Positions 26,998 to 37,823 of a stretch of DNA of 64,000 nt are shown one piece after another. The DNA is from Coriaria nepalensis. Its lineage: Eukaryota; Streptophyta; Magnoliopsida; Cucurbitales; Coriariaceae. The first letter of the stretch is position 1; every line of letters starts with the position of its first letter. The notes under the pieces were generated by a model. The model did no database searches and was not told the origin of the DNA. It saw only the letters and a program-made list of their open reading frames with translations. Where the stretch lies: positions 8,625,501-8,689,500 of the forward strand of contig CP114489.1 in the NCBI GenBank assembly GCA_027186245.1. Reading direction: 5' to 3'. The position numbers and the translations under genes are program-made.

Positions 26998-27650
26998 TGT
27001 TAGAAATCAAACTCAAAACACTCAAATGAGAATTGAAGGGCTAAACACCATATTCAACTCAAGAACTAAAATAGAATAGCTCTATTTTCTATTGCTGAAA
27101 AAAATGTAGATTTTCTCATTAATTTTCCAATAACTATTACAAGACTTTTATAAATACAAATTACATGATCTTAGATATCTATCACCATACTTGAAAGTAT
27201 GATTACAATCTCATCCATACTGCTAATAAATGCAAACCAAATCAAATAAGAAAACAGACAAACAGTGAATAAGAAAACAGACTGCAATTTTCTACCTACT
27301 ATGATCAATAACCATCGGTTCATTGAAAATCCAAAAGACTTCAATTCCTTCACAAAACATATTGCAATTGATCATTCCAACTTCATCCAATCGCTGGATC
27401 TTCAAAATTCTGAATAGGATTTAAATTTCTTCAGTTTCTTGCACCTAAAACTATTTCACTTTATCAAAAACACTTTCTGCACTTTTCATCATAACTTGAG
27501 CTATACAAGTCTGATTTGAGTGATTCTAATTCCCACCAGTCAGAATTGATCTCCTTCGATAGTAGAGGAGTCAATGCCAAAAAGAAATTAACCCAAAAAG
27601 TCAAGTATTTTCTAATTTTTGATTGAATAGCAAATCAAGCAATTTCAACA
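26998..27650 (-). repeat. 5' LTR of copia element 3
   Basis: On the minus strand it begins TGTTGAAATTGC and appears to end TTCTAACA just before the decayed primer site. Its length of ~653 bp is normal for copia. The outer 485 bp are matched by the two truncated 3' LTR copies. Confidence 0.8.
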
Positions 27651-28134
27651 ATATCTCGCTCCATGCATACTCCAGTTAGATCATGTCTCAACTCTCACAC
27701 CCAAGAAGGTGTAAATATTAGAGAATCCCTAGATCTAGAATCCCTAGATATCGTATTCCAGTAGGAAACTAATTGCAATATGAAACATGGTGTGCAGAAT
27801 AATTCAAGCAAAGCTTTTGGGGCAAGAAAAAGGGGGTAAATAATTTTTTTCATAGACCCACTTTCTCTATATGGGTTTCCTAGTTTCTTTTTAAATCTCT
27901 TCTCTTTTTGGTTGCTCCTTTTTTATATTATAAGAATATCAAATTATCTTTTTTTTTTCTTTTTTTTTTTTGCTATTCATTTTTCCATTTACGAAGGTCT
28001 TCTTCTTTGGACAATTATTATTTTTCTTAATTCTTTTTTCTTCTGTAATTGCTTCTTTTTTATTAGAAATGGGTTTTGGAAAATTTTCATTTTCATTTTT
28101 GATTCAGTTTTGTTGGGCTAGCCTAACAAAAAAA
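27651..28134. other. spacer between copia element 3 and TRIM-like element
   Basis: AT- and T-rich DNA with long T tracts around 27950-28060. The hydrophobic readings of these T tracts (Phe/Leu/Ile-rich) are not convincing genes. Confidence 0.5.
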
Positions 28135-28486
28135 TGTTGGAATTATAACTAAAGAGTTGGAATTATCTCACAAGGAGAAAATATCTAGTTGATTTATAAT
28201 TAAAGAGTTCACTCTTCCTCTATAAAACATTTTAGGAGAAGAAATAGTTGGATTCTAAAAATTTAATATGGTATCAGAGTCAGACCTAATAGATGTGTCC
28301 ACACTCTGTTTCGCAAAGTGTCTCTTATGCATTGTGTCACTTGTTGAGCTCTTAGAATGATCAGCCTACAAGTGAGATAGAGTGTTAGAATTTTCTCACA
28401 TCCCTTAGGTAGAAGATATTTGATTGATTTATAACTAAATACAAAATCTTTTAAAAGAATAAATAGTTAGACTCTAAAATTTAATA
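28135..28486 (+). mobile_element. TRIM-like miniature LTR retrotransposon
   Basis: Two related terminal segments (28135-28268 and 28383-28486) both begin TGTT(G/A)GAATT and end CTAAAA(A)TTTAATA. Directly after the first is TGGTATCAGAG (28269-28279), the tRNA-Met-type primer-binding site. Just before the second is a purine-rich tract (AAGTGAGATAGAG). The internal part is only ~115 bp and non-coding. The first repeat has a ~20-bp internal tandem duplication. This is the architecture of terminal-repeat retrotransposons in miniature, which are moved by proteins of other elements. Confidence 0.7.
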
Positions 28487-28534
28487 AAGAATAATGTCCT
28501 TTATTTATGACAATTCAAACATTGTTATTATTTC

Positions 28535-29508
28535 AATTACACATATATCCTTTGAAATTTAGTGATATTATAGGTGAATTCCTTATAGTTTAGGAATTAT
28601 AAGTTGATTTCTTTAGACTTCCTTTATTTAACAAAAGTTAACATTAAATTTCACAGTCTACCATTTTTTGAGTGAAAATACCTTTATGCCAATTAATTTA
28701 TATACTAAAAGAAAATAAAATTATAAGTTGATCCCTTGAAGTGTATTAATATTACAAGTTAATCTCTTGAGATTTATTGATATTACAAGTGTATCTCTAG
28801 AGATTTTAAGAATTATAAGTAAAATATTTCATATTTGTGCTAAGTTCAAGTAATTCTAATTATAAGTTAATATTATATTTGATGGTTAACTATTTTTATT
28901 TATATAATTAAACTTAGAAGATCTAATACAATATATATAAATAATATAATAAAAATCATCCAGATATTTTTGTATATATATAATGTATAGCCAACCATAT
29001 AACACATCAAACCTCATAACAACCACAAACTTTACATATTCATTCATCATATCATCCATTACATTAGAGTGATATTTTTATTTTTCTAGGGTTTGGTATA
29101 GTTGTCGTGACCATATATTATGTGCATATAAGAATTTTTTTAAAATAATAAGACATATAAATAAACATTATATATATATATTAGATATGTTTCTAAGATC
29201 CATCATCATATAAATAAAAATGTTGACCTGCAAATATAAAGAGATCTACTTGTAATTTTTAAAATATCAAGGAGTCCATCTATAATATTAATAAATCTCA
29301 AGAGATTTACTTGTAATATTAATAAACCTCATACGATCCACTTATAATTTTATTTTTCTTAAATATATAAATTAAAGAATATAAAAGTTTTTTCATTTGA
29401 AATAATGATTGACAAATAAACTTATTTATAATTTAAGATAAATTTAAAATAATCCACTAATAATATTACTAAATCTCAAAAAATTTACATATAATTTACC
29501 CTAATTAT
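28535..29508. mobile_element. foldback/MITE-like element with long inverted arms
   Basis: The left arm (~28535-28840) and the reverse complement of the right arm (~29229-29508) share ordered, diverged sequence. Examples are AAAATTATAAGT(T/G)GATC, TTAATATTACAAGT, AATCTCTTGAGATTTATT and GAAATTTAGTGATATTAT versus GAGATTTAGTAATATTAT. The spacer is ~390 bp with no coding sequence. The arms contain several internal copies of a degenerate ATTACAAGT...CTCTTGAGATTT motif. I could not define exact ends or a target-site duplication. Confidence 0.65.
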
Positions 29509-30885
29509 TATAAAGAGTTAGCCACTAATCACCTAATTGAATTTTTCATTGATATGCCCTACGTCACAACAATCAACTTGACAAACGAATTGAGCATGTA
29601 TAATGACCAAAGTAAAGTGTTCTTCTCTTGCGATTAATTTCTCACAGGAGGCAGGTAAGGCAAGCCTGACAAGGTTTGGGTCTACAGAAATTAAGCCATC
29701 GTCGGTTTCCTTTGGCACTAATTAGTGAAGATGCCAAATGGATGGACGTAAACAATTCCCCTATGCTCTTCCAGCTCATCACTTCATACTCGTAAGTCTA
29801 CAGTAAACAGTAAGTCCAATTATCTGTAAAATCAGTAAATAAAAATAGTAAAAGATAATAATGCATGAAAAATAGTATGCAGAGAAATAGAATATAATAA
29901 TACAAAAGTAGTAATTAGGAAAACATAATAGGAAATATAATCTGTAAAATTAAATTATAGAATATTATATATAAATAATTTATTCTGTAGTCATAAAATA
30001 GAATATTAAATAATATAAAATCATGATATTTAAATATAAATAAAAGTGAGAATGTTATAAAATAGATTGAAATTATAAGAGTAACTCTTTTTACTTAACT
30101 TGGATTTCTTGACGTCTAAGAATCATTAAAAGTATAGTTTATTATTTCTCTTATATGTATTACTATTTCATCATATAAATGGATAGGATGAGAACCCCCA
30201 TAGTGATCTAATTAAGTTTTTACACAACTAGGTTGTCCCTTTGAACCTAGATCATAGGATCTCCGGTCAATTAGGTTGAGTTTCTATTGTATTAACTTAT
30301 TATTTTATGGGCTTAAGTCTCATTCCCCTTTATTTTTTAACTAACTCTCTATTTAAATCTTTAATTAGCGGTTCCACACCTTTATCTATGAATAATTCTA
30401 ATTGAGAATAGTTTACTAAAACTTTTTTAGATAGCTTCATTAAAGTTTTAATATTAATCTTCTAACAAGAAATGTTGGACTATAAAATTTTATGTTCTAA
30501 CTCTTTTATCAAGTCGATATTTTATCAACCTCTTATTCATTTTCTTGTTTGTGAGTATGTAAAACTCTAGGGTTCGTTTAATCTTGATTCATTTTGAACC
30601 TTCTCATAAATATATGTTCAATGAGAACATGTCTCTTCTTATGGATTAAACCAAGAAGTTTGGCATTCATTTTAAACAATGACCTTATTTACTTTCTCTT
30701 GTGAAAGTTTAGTATATGATCCACGTTAATTACTCAACACATAAAATCATAATCAACATATTCTAATCTAGCATGCTATAGATTATAAAAGCACAAGCAA
30801 CTAATAAAATAGCTAGCTTTATTTTATTAATTTCTCAAATGATCATTATATTTCATTTAGCTTATAAGCTCATCAACAAACTTTC
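29509..30885. other. AT-rich intergenic DNA, no gene seen
   Basis: I found no open coding structure, transposon domain or clear repeat. It may contain decayed LTR sequence related to the gag scrap that follows, but nothing specific can be shown. Confidence 0.5.
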
Positions 30886-30889
30886 CCAA

Positions 30890-31025
30890 GAAAGAACCAA
30901 CTAAGCGGAGAGATCAAGGTCTAAGACATCTTGAGTAATGTCTTCCACCACATTTACTTCTTCGCTTGATTTCTACAATCCAAAGCCCTGTGACCTATCT
31001 TGTCACAGTTGAAGCATTTCCCTTG
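30890..31025 (-). pseudogene. retrotransposon gag zinc-knuckle scrap
   Basis: The minus strand reads GKCFNCDKIGHRALDCRNQAKK and then a stop. This is a perfect CX2CX4HX4C knuckle as found in copia gag nucleocapsids. Only ~45 codons are recognisable. It lies tail to tail with the plus-strand gypsy scrap 45 bp away, so the two come from different insertions. Confidence 0.75.
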
Positions 31026-31064
31026 AGTATTATTTAGATAACTTTATGGAAATTATTTGATTCA

Positions 31065-31670
31065 TCATTAAACTTTAATAGTATAGCTCCTCCGTAAACT
31101 AATGGTCAAACCGAAGTGGTGAATAGAATCTTTGGGATTTTGATTCGAAGTATTTGCAGCAATTGACCAAAGCAATGAGACTTTGCTATAGCTCAAGCAA
31201 AGTTTGCCCACAATAGTGCGGTTCACAATTCTATAGGTATATCGCCTTTCTCCATTATGTACATGAAAGTTCCTAATCATGCGTTGGATTTAGTGAAGTT
31301 GCTTAAGGTTCCCAACATGAAACTTAGCATTACAAATTCAATCGATTCAAGAAGATGTCAAGATAAAGCTGCAACAAGCTAATGAGAAATACAAAGTAGC
31401 TGCGGACAAGCACCAAAGATATCATACTTTTGAGGTTAGAGATGAAGTCATGGTGTTCTTTAGGAAATAAAGATTGTCAATCGGTGTTCATCATAAGTTC
31501 AAGCAGAAGAAGTACGGACCTTTCAAGATTCTCAAAAATATCAATAATAGTACTGATGTGGTGGACTTGCCTAATCACATATGGATTTCCAAGACTCTCA
31601 ACGCTGCGGACCTAACACTTTTCTGTCCTGAAACTGAACTAGCTTATCTAGACCATAACTCGAGGTAGAG
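31065..31670 (+). pseudogene. Ty3-gypsy integrase C-terminal remnant
   Basis: The plus strand reads QTNGQTEVVNR, then FAIAQAKFAHNSAVHNSIGISPF, then across frameshifts YKVAADKH-like sequence, and finally the frame at 31474-31668 with KKYGPFKILKNINNSTDVVDLP and LNAADLTLF. This order matches the integrase core end and the GPF/Y-type tail of plant Ty3-gypsy elements. Internal stops and shifts make it a fossil. No LTR could be tied to it with confidence. Confidence 0.8.
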
Positions 31671-33090
31671 TTCTTTGCAAGTAGGGGTGAATGTTGAGGC
31701 ATCATGTGCAGCTTAGCACAATAGGATTAATTACTTAGCTTTATGTACAATTTTTCCATTATTAATATTATTTACAATTGTTTCATTACCGTTAGAAACA
31801 CATAAATACTCATTGTTTAGGTTTTTTAGGTTTAAAATTTTTTAATTTAATTATTTAATTTATCAATTAAGCCATCAAGCTTTTTCTTAGGATTTCTTGA
31901 GTTTCCTGATTGAAACTTGTTTCTCTGTGAGATTTGATCCTATGTCGATCTTCATATCACTATACGCTTCGTCATTTACCTTCTTATAAAAGATGACAAA
32001 ATAATTTTTTTAGTGAGTAAAAAAAATGTACAGTTTTCAAACATCGAATCCATGACTAAGGCTTGCTTTTAAAACAAGATGATATAAAAAGAAGTTACAA
32101 TGTTATAGAGGACAAAATTACGTGCTACTCATTTCCGAGATGCAGTTGGATATATAATCTTAAATTAAGTTTAGTTTATTAATAAAAGTGTGTTATATCA
32201 TTTATGATATTTTAAGTTCCATTATTAAATTTTCTGGAATATTACTTTATGGTATTTTATTATTATTATATATATATATATATATATTAATTTATAGTAA
32301 TTTATTTGATGTTATTTATATTCTTATTCTCTAATTAAATTAGAAATTGTGTTAAATAATTAGACTCTTTCCAAATTATTTTATTACTTATATGATTTTA
32401 TTAACTATACCTATAACTATAACATCTTATTTGTGTATAACATATCATAAGAACGATTTAGTATTTTTATCCATTGAAAATGATATTTTAAAAAATTTTA
32501 GAACAATGATCTAATTAGTAACTTTGCTTCCTACCCATAGACCATGAGTAATTTTTTAAGTAATTCAAATGGAAAGTCTTTGTAATTTGACCATAAGTAA
32601 GATCTATAAGGATAACTCTTCACTAGTCAAAAATAATAATAATAATAATTTTTCGAAAAATGATAATACAAAAAAAAAAAAAAAAAAAAAACCCCAATTA
32701 AATTACTTTATAGAATGATAAATAGTCTAATTATTAAGTCATAATTTTTTTATTTTTTTTTTAATCAAAATACAAGATTTTTTTATTTTTAGTAAGACCT
32801 AATTCTAATTTTTACTTGTCCAAAATTTTTGAGGCTAGTCCTGACTTAATACAAGACCACCTTTCCTCAACTCCTATGAGGTCTCACGACCGATTAAGAC
32901 AATAAGTTTCCTACCGACTTGGAAAGTCTTGAAAAATATAAATAAAAACAGCTGAAAAAAATAAAAAAATAAAAAAAAAAATTTAGAGGGTTTAAATTTA
33001 TTTAGGTAACAAAGTAACTAAAATAGTTTTACCACTCCATGGATGGAGGGGAGGTGAATATTTGTATGAGGCTTAAATCTATCAAACTAT
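31671..33090. other. AT-rich intergenic DNA with simple repeats
   Basis: It contains a TA run near 32268-32288, a short AAT run near 32635-32648 and an A tract of about 20 bases near 32671-32691. I see no gene in it. The first ~250 bp could be LTR sequence of the gypsy remnant. Confidence 0.5.
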
Positions 33091-33094
33091 TGTT

Positions 33095-33935
33095 ATATTT
33101 GAAAGACTCCTCTTAAATTACTATATTTTATAAAGAACCTCTTAAATTACACAAAAATTAAGATTTTACTCCTCTCATATGTCTTTTAAACTTTTTTTTT
33201 TTACTCATTAATTTTTATATTTTTAACCTCTAAATTTTATTTTTAAATTCTTTAACTCACTTGACTATATTAAATCATTGCTTCATCAATTAACCTTTTC
33301 ACCGCCACCTTCACTTACCCTTTGACCACTGCTATCGGAAAAAAATGTTATGTTTACTTATATACCTTTAAATTTTAGTTTTATATTTTTAATCTCACTT
33401 TTAATTATTTTTTTATTTAATCTCCACCATCACCATCATTCTCTACCGTAAGATAACTCTCTCTCTCTTTCTCTCTCTACAAAAAAAAAAAAAGAAAAGA
33501 AATAAAACTAGATTCCATGATTCAATGGGGACTAGGGAGAGTTATTTTCTAGTAGAATAGAGTGGTGGTAGTGCGTGGCAGCGGCGGGTGAGAAAGGCGA
33601 AAGAGATTATGTTAGGGACCACTAAATGAAAATTCATTAAAGTGGGTTTAAAATGAAAAAAAAAATTAAAATTAAGAGTAGAAAAAAAAAGTCAAAATTA
33701 TAATTTGAAAATGTTTCCAGTGAGGCGGAGATGAAAGAGTGAATTGATGAAAAAGTGATTAAAAATAATTAAATAATTAAAGAGTGTAAGATTAAAATTT
33801 TGGAGTAAAAATGTAAATATGATGAATATGACATTATAAAAGAGTTTTAAAATATGCAAAAGGATAAGGTTTGACTTTTGTATAATCTAAAGAAAGTATT
33901 TATGAAATATGATAGTTGAAGAAGTCGTTTAAATA
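33095..33935. mobile_element. MITE-like inverted-repeat element (diverged)
   Basis: The left segment (~33095-33195) and the reverse complement of ~33850-33935 share a collinear pattern: GA(A)NGACT(C/T)CT, then TNATATTT(T/C)ATAAA, then TACACAAAA and TNNTTTTAAA. The interior has no transposase. Homology is weak and AT-rich, so this could be an old non-autonomous DNA transposon or a chance match. Confidence 0.4.
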
Positions 33936-34895
33936 TAATAATAATTTGAAGAGATTTAGTCTAACTTGGCCTTTCTACAAAAACATTATCCTTCAATGTT
34001 TGGTTGATTTTTTTTTTATTGAATATCCCCTCAATAAATTAATATTATTAAAATTAAGAAAATTTATTAATTTTATTAAATTATTAAACTATAAAAAAAA
34101 TTAATATATTATTCTTCAATTAAAACAAAAATAAAATTATTTAATTAAAATTATTAACTCAAATATTAATTTATCAAAATCATACCGACTTAATAAGACG
34201 TAAGGTTAAAAATTAAAAATAAAATAAAAACATTAAAAAGGTATTAAAATCGGATGACGGTATCTGATCATCATCCGACAAGTCGGATCCAAAATGCTCA
34301 CTCCCTATGTCCTACTATATAATAAACCTCTTCAATTATAAAACTAAAAACTTCTATATTAAAAAGATACCGTTGTAAATATATTCTAGTAAATTCTCTT
34401 TTTCCCCTTAGTGAAAACATCCAGAAATGGATAAGATCTAGTATATCATTTTTATGAGATATTTTTATATACAAATAATTATAATAAAATTTAGTATATC
34501 AAGTAATCATAAAGAATTTTCCGAAATTTATTCCCTTCTCTATAGATACACACAAAGATGTGGAAGGAAAGTTCATATTACCTTTCCTACTCTCTCCTCA
34601 TTTAATGCATTAAGTTCGGTTCCCTCCCCAATCCTTCGTCAGAACATACTCTTATGATCAATGGCATAACCCTTTTTTTCTTCTATTTTTCTAATTTACT
34701 ATGAAGCAGAAAGATGCACACAAATTAAAACAAAAAGAACAAAAATAAATATATCCAACATTTTGGTTATTGGAGATAACAAACTACCACTAAAACTAGA
34801 ACATTTACTTGTATATCCCTATTAGGAAAATCAAATCAAATCAAATCCTGATAGATTTAGACAACTCGTGAGCATGATTAATACCTGTAGCCTGT
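33936..34895. other. AT-rich spacer and likely 3' UTR of the minus-strand 713-aa gene
   Basis: I see no coding sequence. The part nearest 34895 is presumably the 3' UTR of the adjacent gene. Confidence 0.5.
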
Positions 34896-37823
34896 TCAGA
34901 AGGGCTTCCCGTACTCTTGTGGTGGGTGCTGCTCCCAGCCCGGCATAAAAGCTACGAAATGGAATCAAAGACAGATTAGACCAAGGAAAACCTAGGAAAC
35001 AGATCAGACAGCTTATCTCAAAGTCAAGTATTTGTTATTGCAAAGAGACCAATCTTTATATATGTATATAAAGATTGATCTCAAAGTCTAAGTATTTGTG
35101 GGTCCATGATTTTCATGTGCATTTGTTCAGCTATCTTTAATGTCAGTTTAAAACTAAATCAGTTTAGTTAAAATTTCAGTTTGGACCCACAAACTTTATC
35201 TAAAATACACTGATGTCCATACAAACTAAACTAGACTCCCAAAAGGCAACCCCTTGTCAGCAAGGATTTATTTTTGTTAGATTTAACCCGACCATCATGG
35301 TCTCACAAAATACATTTGTATTTAATAGCACCTAGCAGATGTGCATTATGCTATTGAAAATCATGCAATATGATGAAAATATATGTCCGAAATCAGTAAA
35401 GGCTCTATCAAAAACGACAGCTTAGCAGAGATTCAACCTCAGAACCATGATAAATATGAGAAAACAAAATATATAAACTAAATGTCCAACATACTTAATG
35501 GTATTTCTCCAAGAGACATATATATTGAATCATCATCTGCAAGAGCTCCCTGAAAAAGAAAAGATTGTTATTCATTCTGGATTGGAGTGAAGGCTAAAAA
35601 GCCTAGTACAGATACATAAAAAATTATGTCAGAATAAAACACATAAAAGTAATATTCACATAGACTAATGATGAAAGGTACAGCATTTAGAAAGATAGTA
35701 CCTCGCCATTCTGAAGGGCCATTTCAGTTTGTATGGAATTAATATCTCCTGGAATTGAAGAACAGTTGGGAAAATCAGATCCAAGCAATTCTGAGATCAT
35801 AAGTCTGTAACCATCTTGAGCATCTGTGGTATCACCAGAGCTCTGAGCATGGATAGGAAAGCCTTCCAGGTTATTATATAGAGTATTTTCCCTGTATATT
35901 AGAAATTAATCAAATCGGTAGAGATATGTGATCTAAGAAATTAATCCAAATAATCAAATTGAAAACAAGAAGGTTAACTTACTTTCTCTCCGAATTATCA
36001 AAGGTTTTTTCCCCTGGGGCAGAGTCATTCTCTAAGTCAATTATTTCAATCTCTTTACTAACAGCAATGTGCTTATTATGGGTTTCACTAGTTTCACTAC
36101 AGTTACTCATTGACAAGTCAATATGAACAGATCCTGCTTCTTGTTTGGTTTCCGAAACAGAGGGGAAACCAATAATAGGGTTGTTTTCATGTTTCTCAGG
36201 CCCACGCATATCAGAAGCTTCCATGAGATTAAGATCACAGATCTTAAATGAATTAGGAAAAAGCTGTTTTTCATGTGGATACTGAACAACAGATTGCTCA
36301 CCTCCAGCTTTTGAAAACTGAAAATTATTAAATGGGTTCTCATGATCAACAGCTAAGATCACTTCCTTAGGAGGTGAAACTCTCGCTCCCTCTAAAATCA
36401 CTTTCTTTTCACCCAAGTTAGACATGGGGAAGGAGACAGCTTCATCTGTAACCACAGAGGAAATCCATTCACTCGGTTTTTTTGTTGCCTGCATCATATT
36501 ACTCTCTTCTGAAGCTCTTTTCTGACCTCTTTCCACAAACATGGAGTTGCTTCTTCCTAGAACTGAGAACTCATGGATAGATTGGGACCTTAAACAAGTA
36601 CCCTGCTCAGTACCATATTTAGGATACAGTTCCTCCACAATATCAGAATCCTCATTGGACAGAGGTTTAGAAACTTCAGAGTTTAGAGTTTTATTTGATA
36701 CGTCATCAGATGATGAGTCATCAAGAGATTCACTGACAATTTCATCTTTTCTTTGAGGGTCAATTTTTGATGGTTTGTCCTCTGCAACATTTGCAATTGA
36801 ATCTTTCTTAGAGCACTTGAATGTCAATGAAGATCGGATTTTCGTTGGGACCTTAATCGATCTGGTGAATGCAAGTAGATCTGTTTCACCCTCATCAGAA
36901 GCATCAATTTCCACAGAGGTATTATGAACAGAGAAGTTCGCCACAGACTGTTTTCCAGTTTCATCATTATTGATTCTGTCTTTCACCTCTTTGGTCTCAG
37001 AATTAGATTTTCTGAGATCACTGGAATTCTTATGTGAGATATCTTTTCCTACATCCAAGGAAGAAGCACCCATCAAATCCACATCCTGCGGCACAGGGTA
37101 CTTAATCAATTCTGGTTCTAAATCACCTGCATTTTCACTCTTTCTTGTAATATTAGATGGATTTGACTTGTTTAAATCATCTCCAACACTTTCACTCACA
37201 GCCACCTGATAATTATCTTTTGAAACATTATTTTCAGAGTTATTATCAGCCTCCATATCAGATGAAGCTCTAGCCGAGCTATCATGAAAAGATTCACTCC
37301 TACCGTAGTCGCGACCATCCCAATCAGAAGCATAAGAATTTGAAACTCTTCTTCTCCTTTTTATATGATTTCTTAATCCAGTCGGGGTAAATTCATCAGA
37401 TAATCTCCTCCTACCCAATTGCAAACCATCTGCCTCTAAACCTCTAAATTCCTGAAATTCTGCAAGTTCCCTCTTCAAAGCAGTCCCATTTTGGGATTTA
37501 CCAGAGAGTGCACTGGGAGCCAACAGCCCCTGAGAAACCAAGTACTCCGCAGCAAGTCGGCCTGCTTCCATGAAGATGTCACCAACACCACTTCCAAGCC
37601 TTCGTGGTGGTTGAAATGATTTGACATAGCCCGGGACCTGGCCCTGGCCACGGCCAAAGCCACCAGGAGGACGATTGAAGTTGCGGTACTCAGAGGCATA
37701 AAGACCACCACCATGGCCTCTAAGCAAAGCCTCTGGTGAGATTTGAGAGGGTGGTACGCCCATAGACATAGAAGTGGAAGTTGACCGATACCCATTACCA
37801 GGAGTACGGTGACGAGAATACAT
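34896..37823 (-). CDS. plant protein of unknown function, 713 aa, four coding exons
   Basis: Exons on the minus strand: 37823-35983, 35891-35702, 35549-35495 and 34951-34896, all with GT-AG introns. They total 2142 nt and keep frame to a TGA. I do not recognise a named family. The N-terminus is Ser/Gly/Arg-rich with GGFGRGQGQVPGYVKSFQPP (residues ~54-73). A helical segment follows (DIFMEAGRLAAEYLVSQGLL, ~82-101), then a basic cluster IKRRRRV (~154-160) that could be a nuclear signal. Residues ~180-600 are Ser/Asp/Glu/Asn-rich and probably disordered. The C-terminus is PGWEQHPPQEYGKPF, on a 56-nt exon. The small last exons staying in frame argue for a functional gene. A nuclear regulatory or RNA-linked role is only a guess from composition. 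A short version stopping in intron 1 would end ...DNSERK. Confidence 0.85.

Larger units (their letters stand above)
22739..27650 (-). mobile_element. Ty1-copia element 3, copy 2, near full length with both LTRs
   Basis: This ~4.9-kb minus-strand element has a 5' LTR (26998-27650), a degenerate primer site directly beside it (TGGGTCAGATCC on the minus strand), gag (26349-26663 within a longer decayed frame), a CCHC knuckle (~26158-26203), protease DSGCTSHM (~25943-25973), integrase, RT, RNase H (23276-23599), a polypurine tract and a 3' LTR (22739-23236). The gag-protease-integrase-RT-RNase H order defines Ty1-copia. Stop codons and frameshifts show that it cannot encode a working polyprotein. 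The outer ~168 bp of the 3' LTR are missing where it abuts element 2, so no target-site duplication can be read. Confidence 0.9.

Noticed and set aside
27912..28152. Hydrophobic Phe/Leu/Ile-rich small proteins
   Set aside because: They arise from T tracts; composition explains the membrane-like look.
36541..37209. Plus-strand frames over the 713-aa gene
   Set aside because: They are antisense to a well-supported exon and have no conserved motif.
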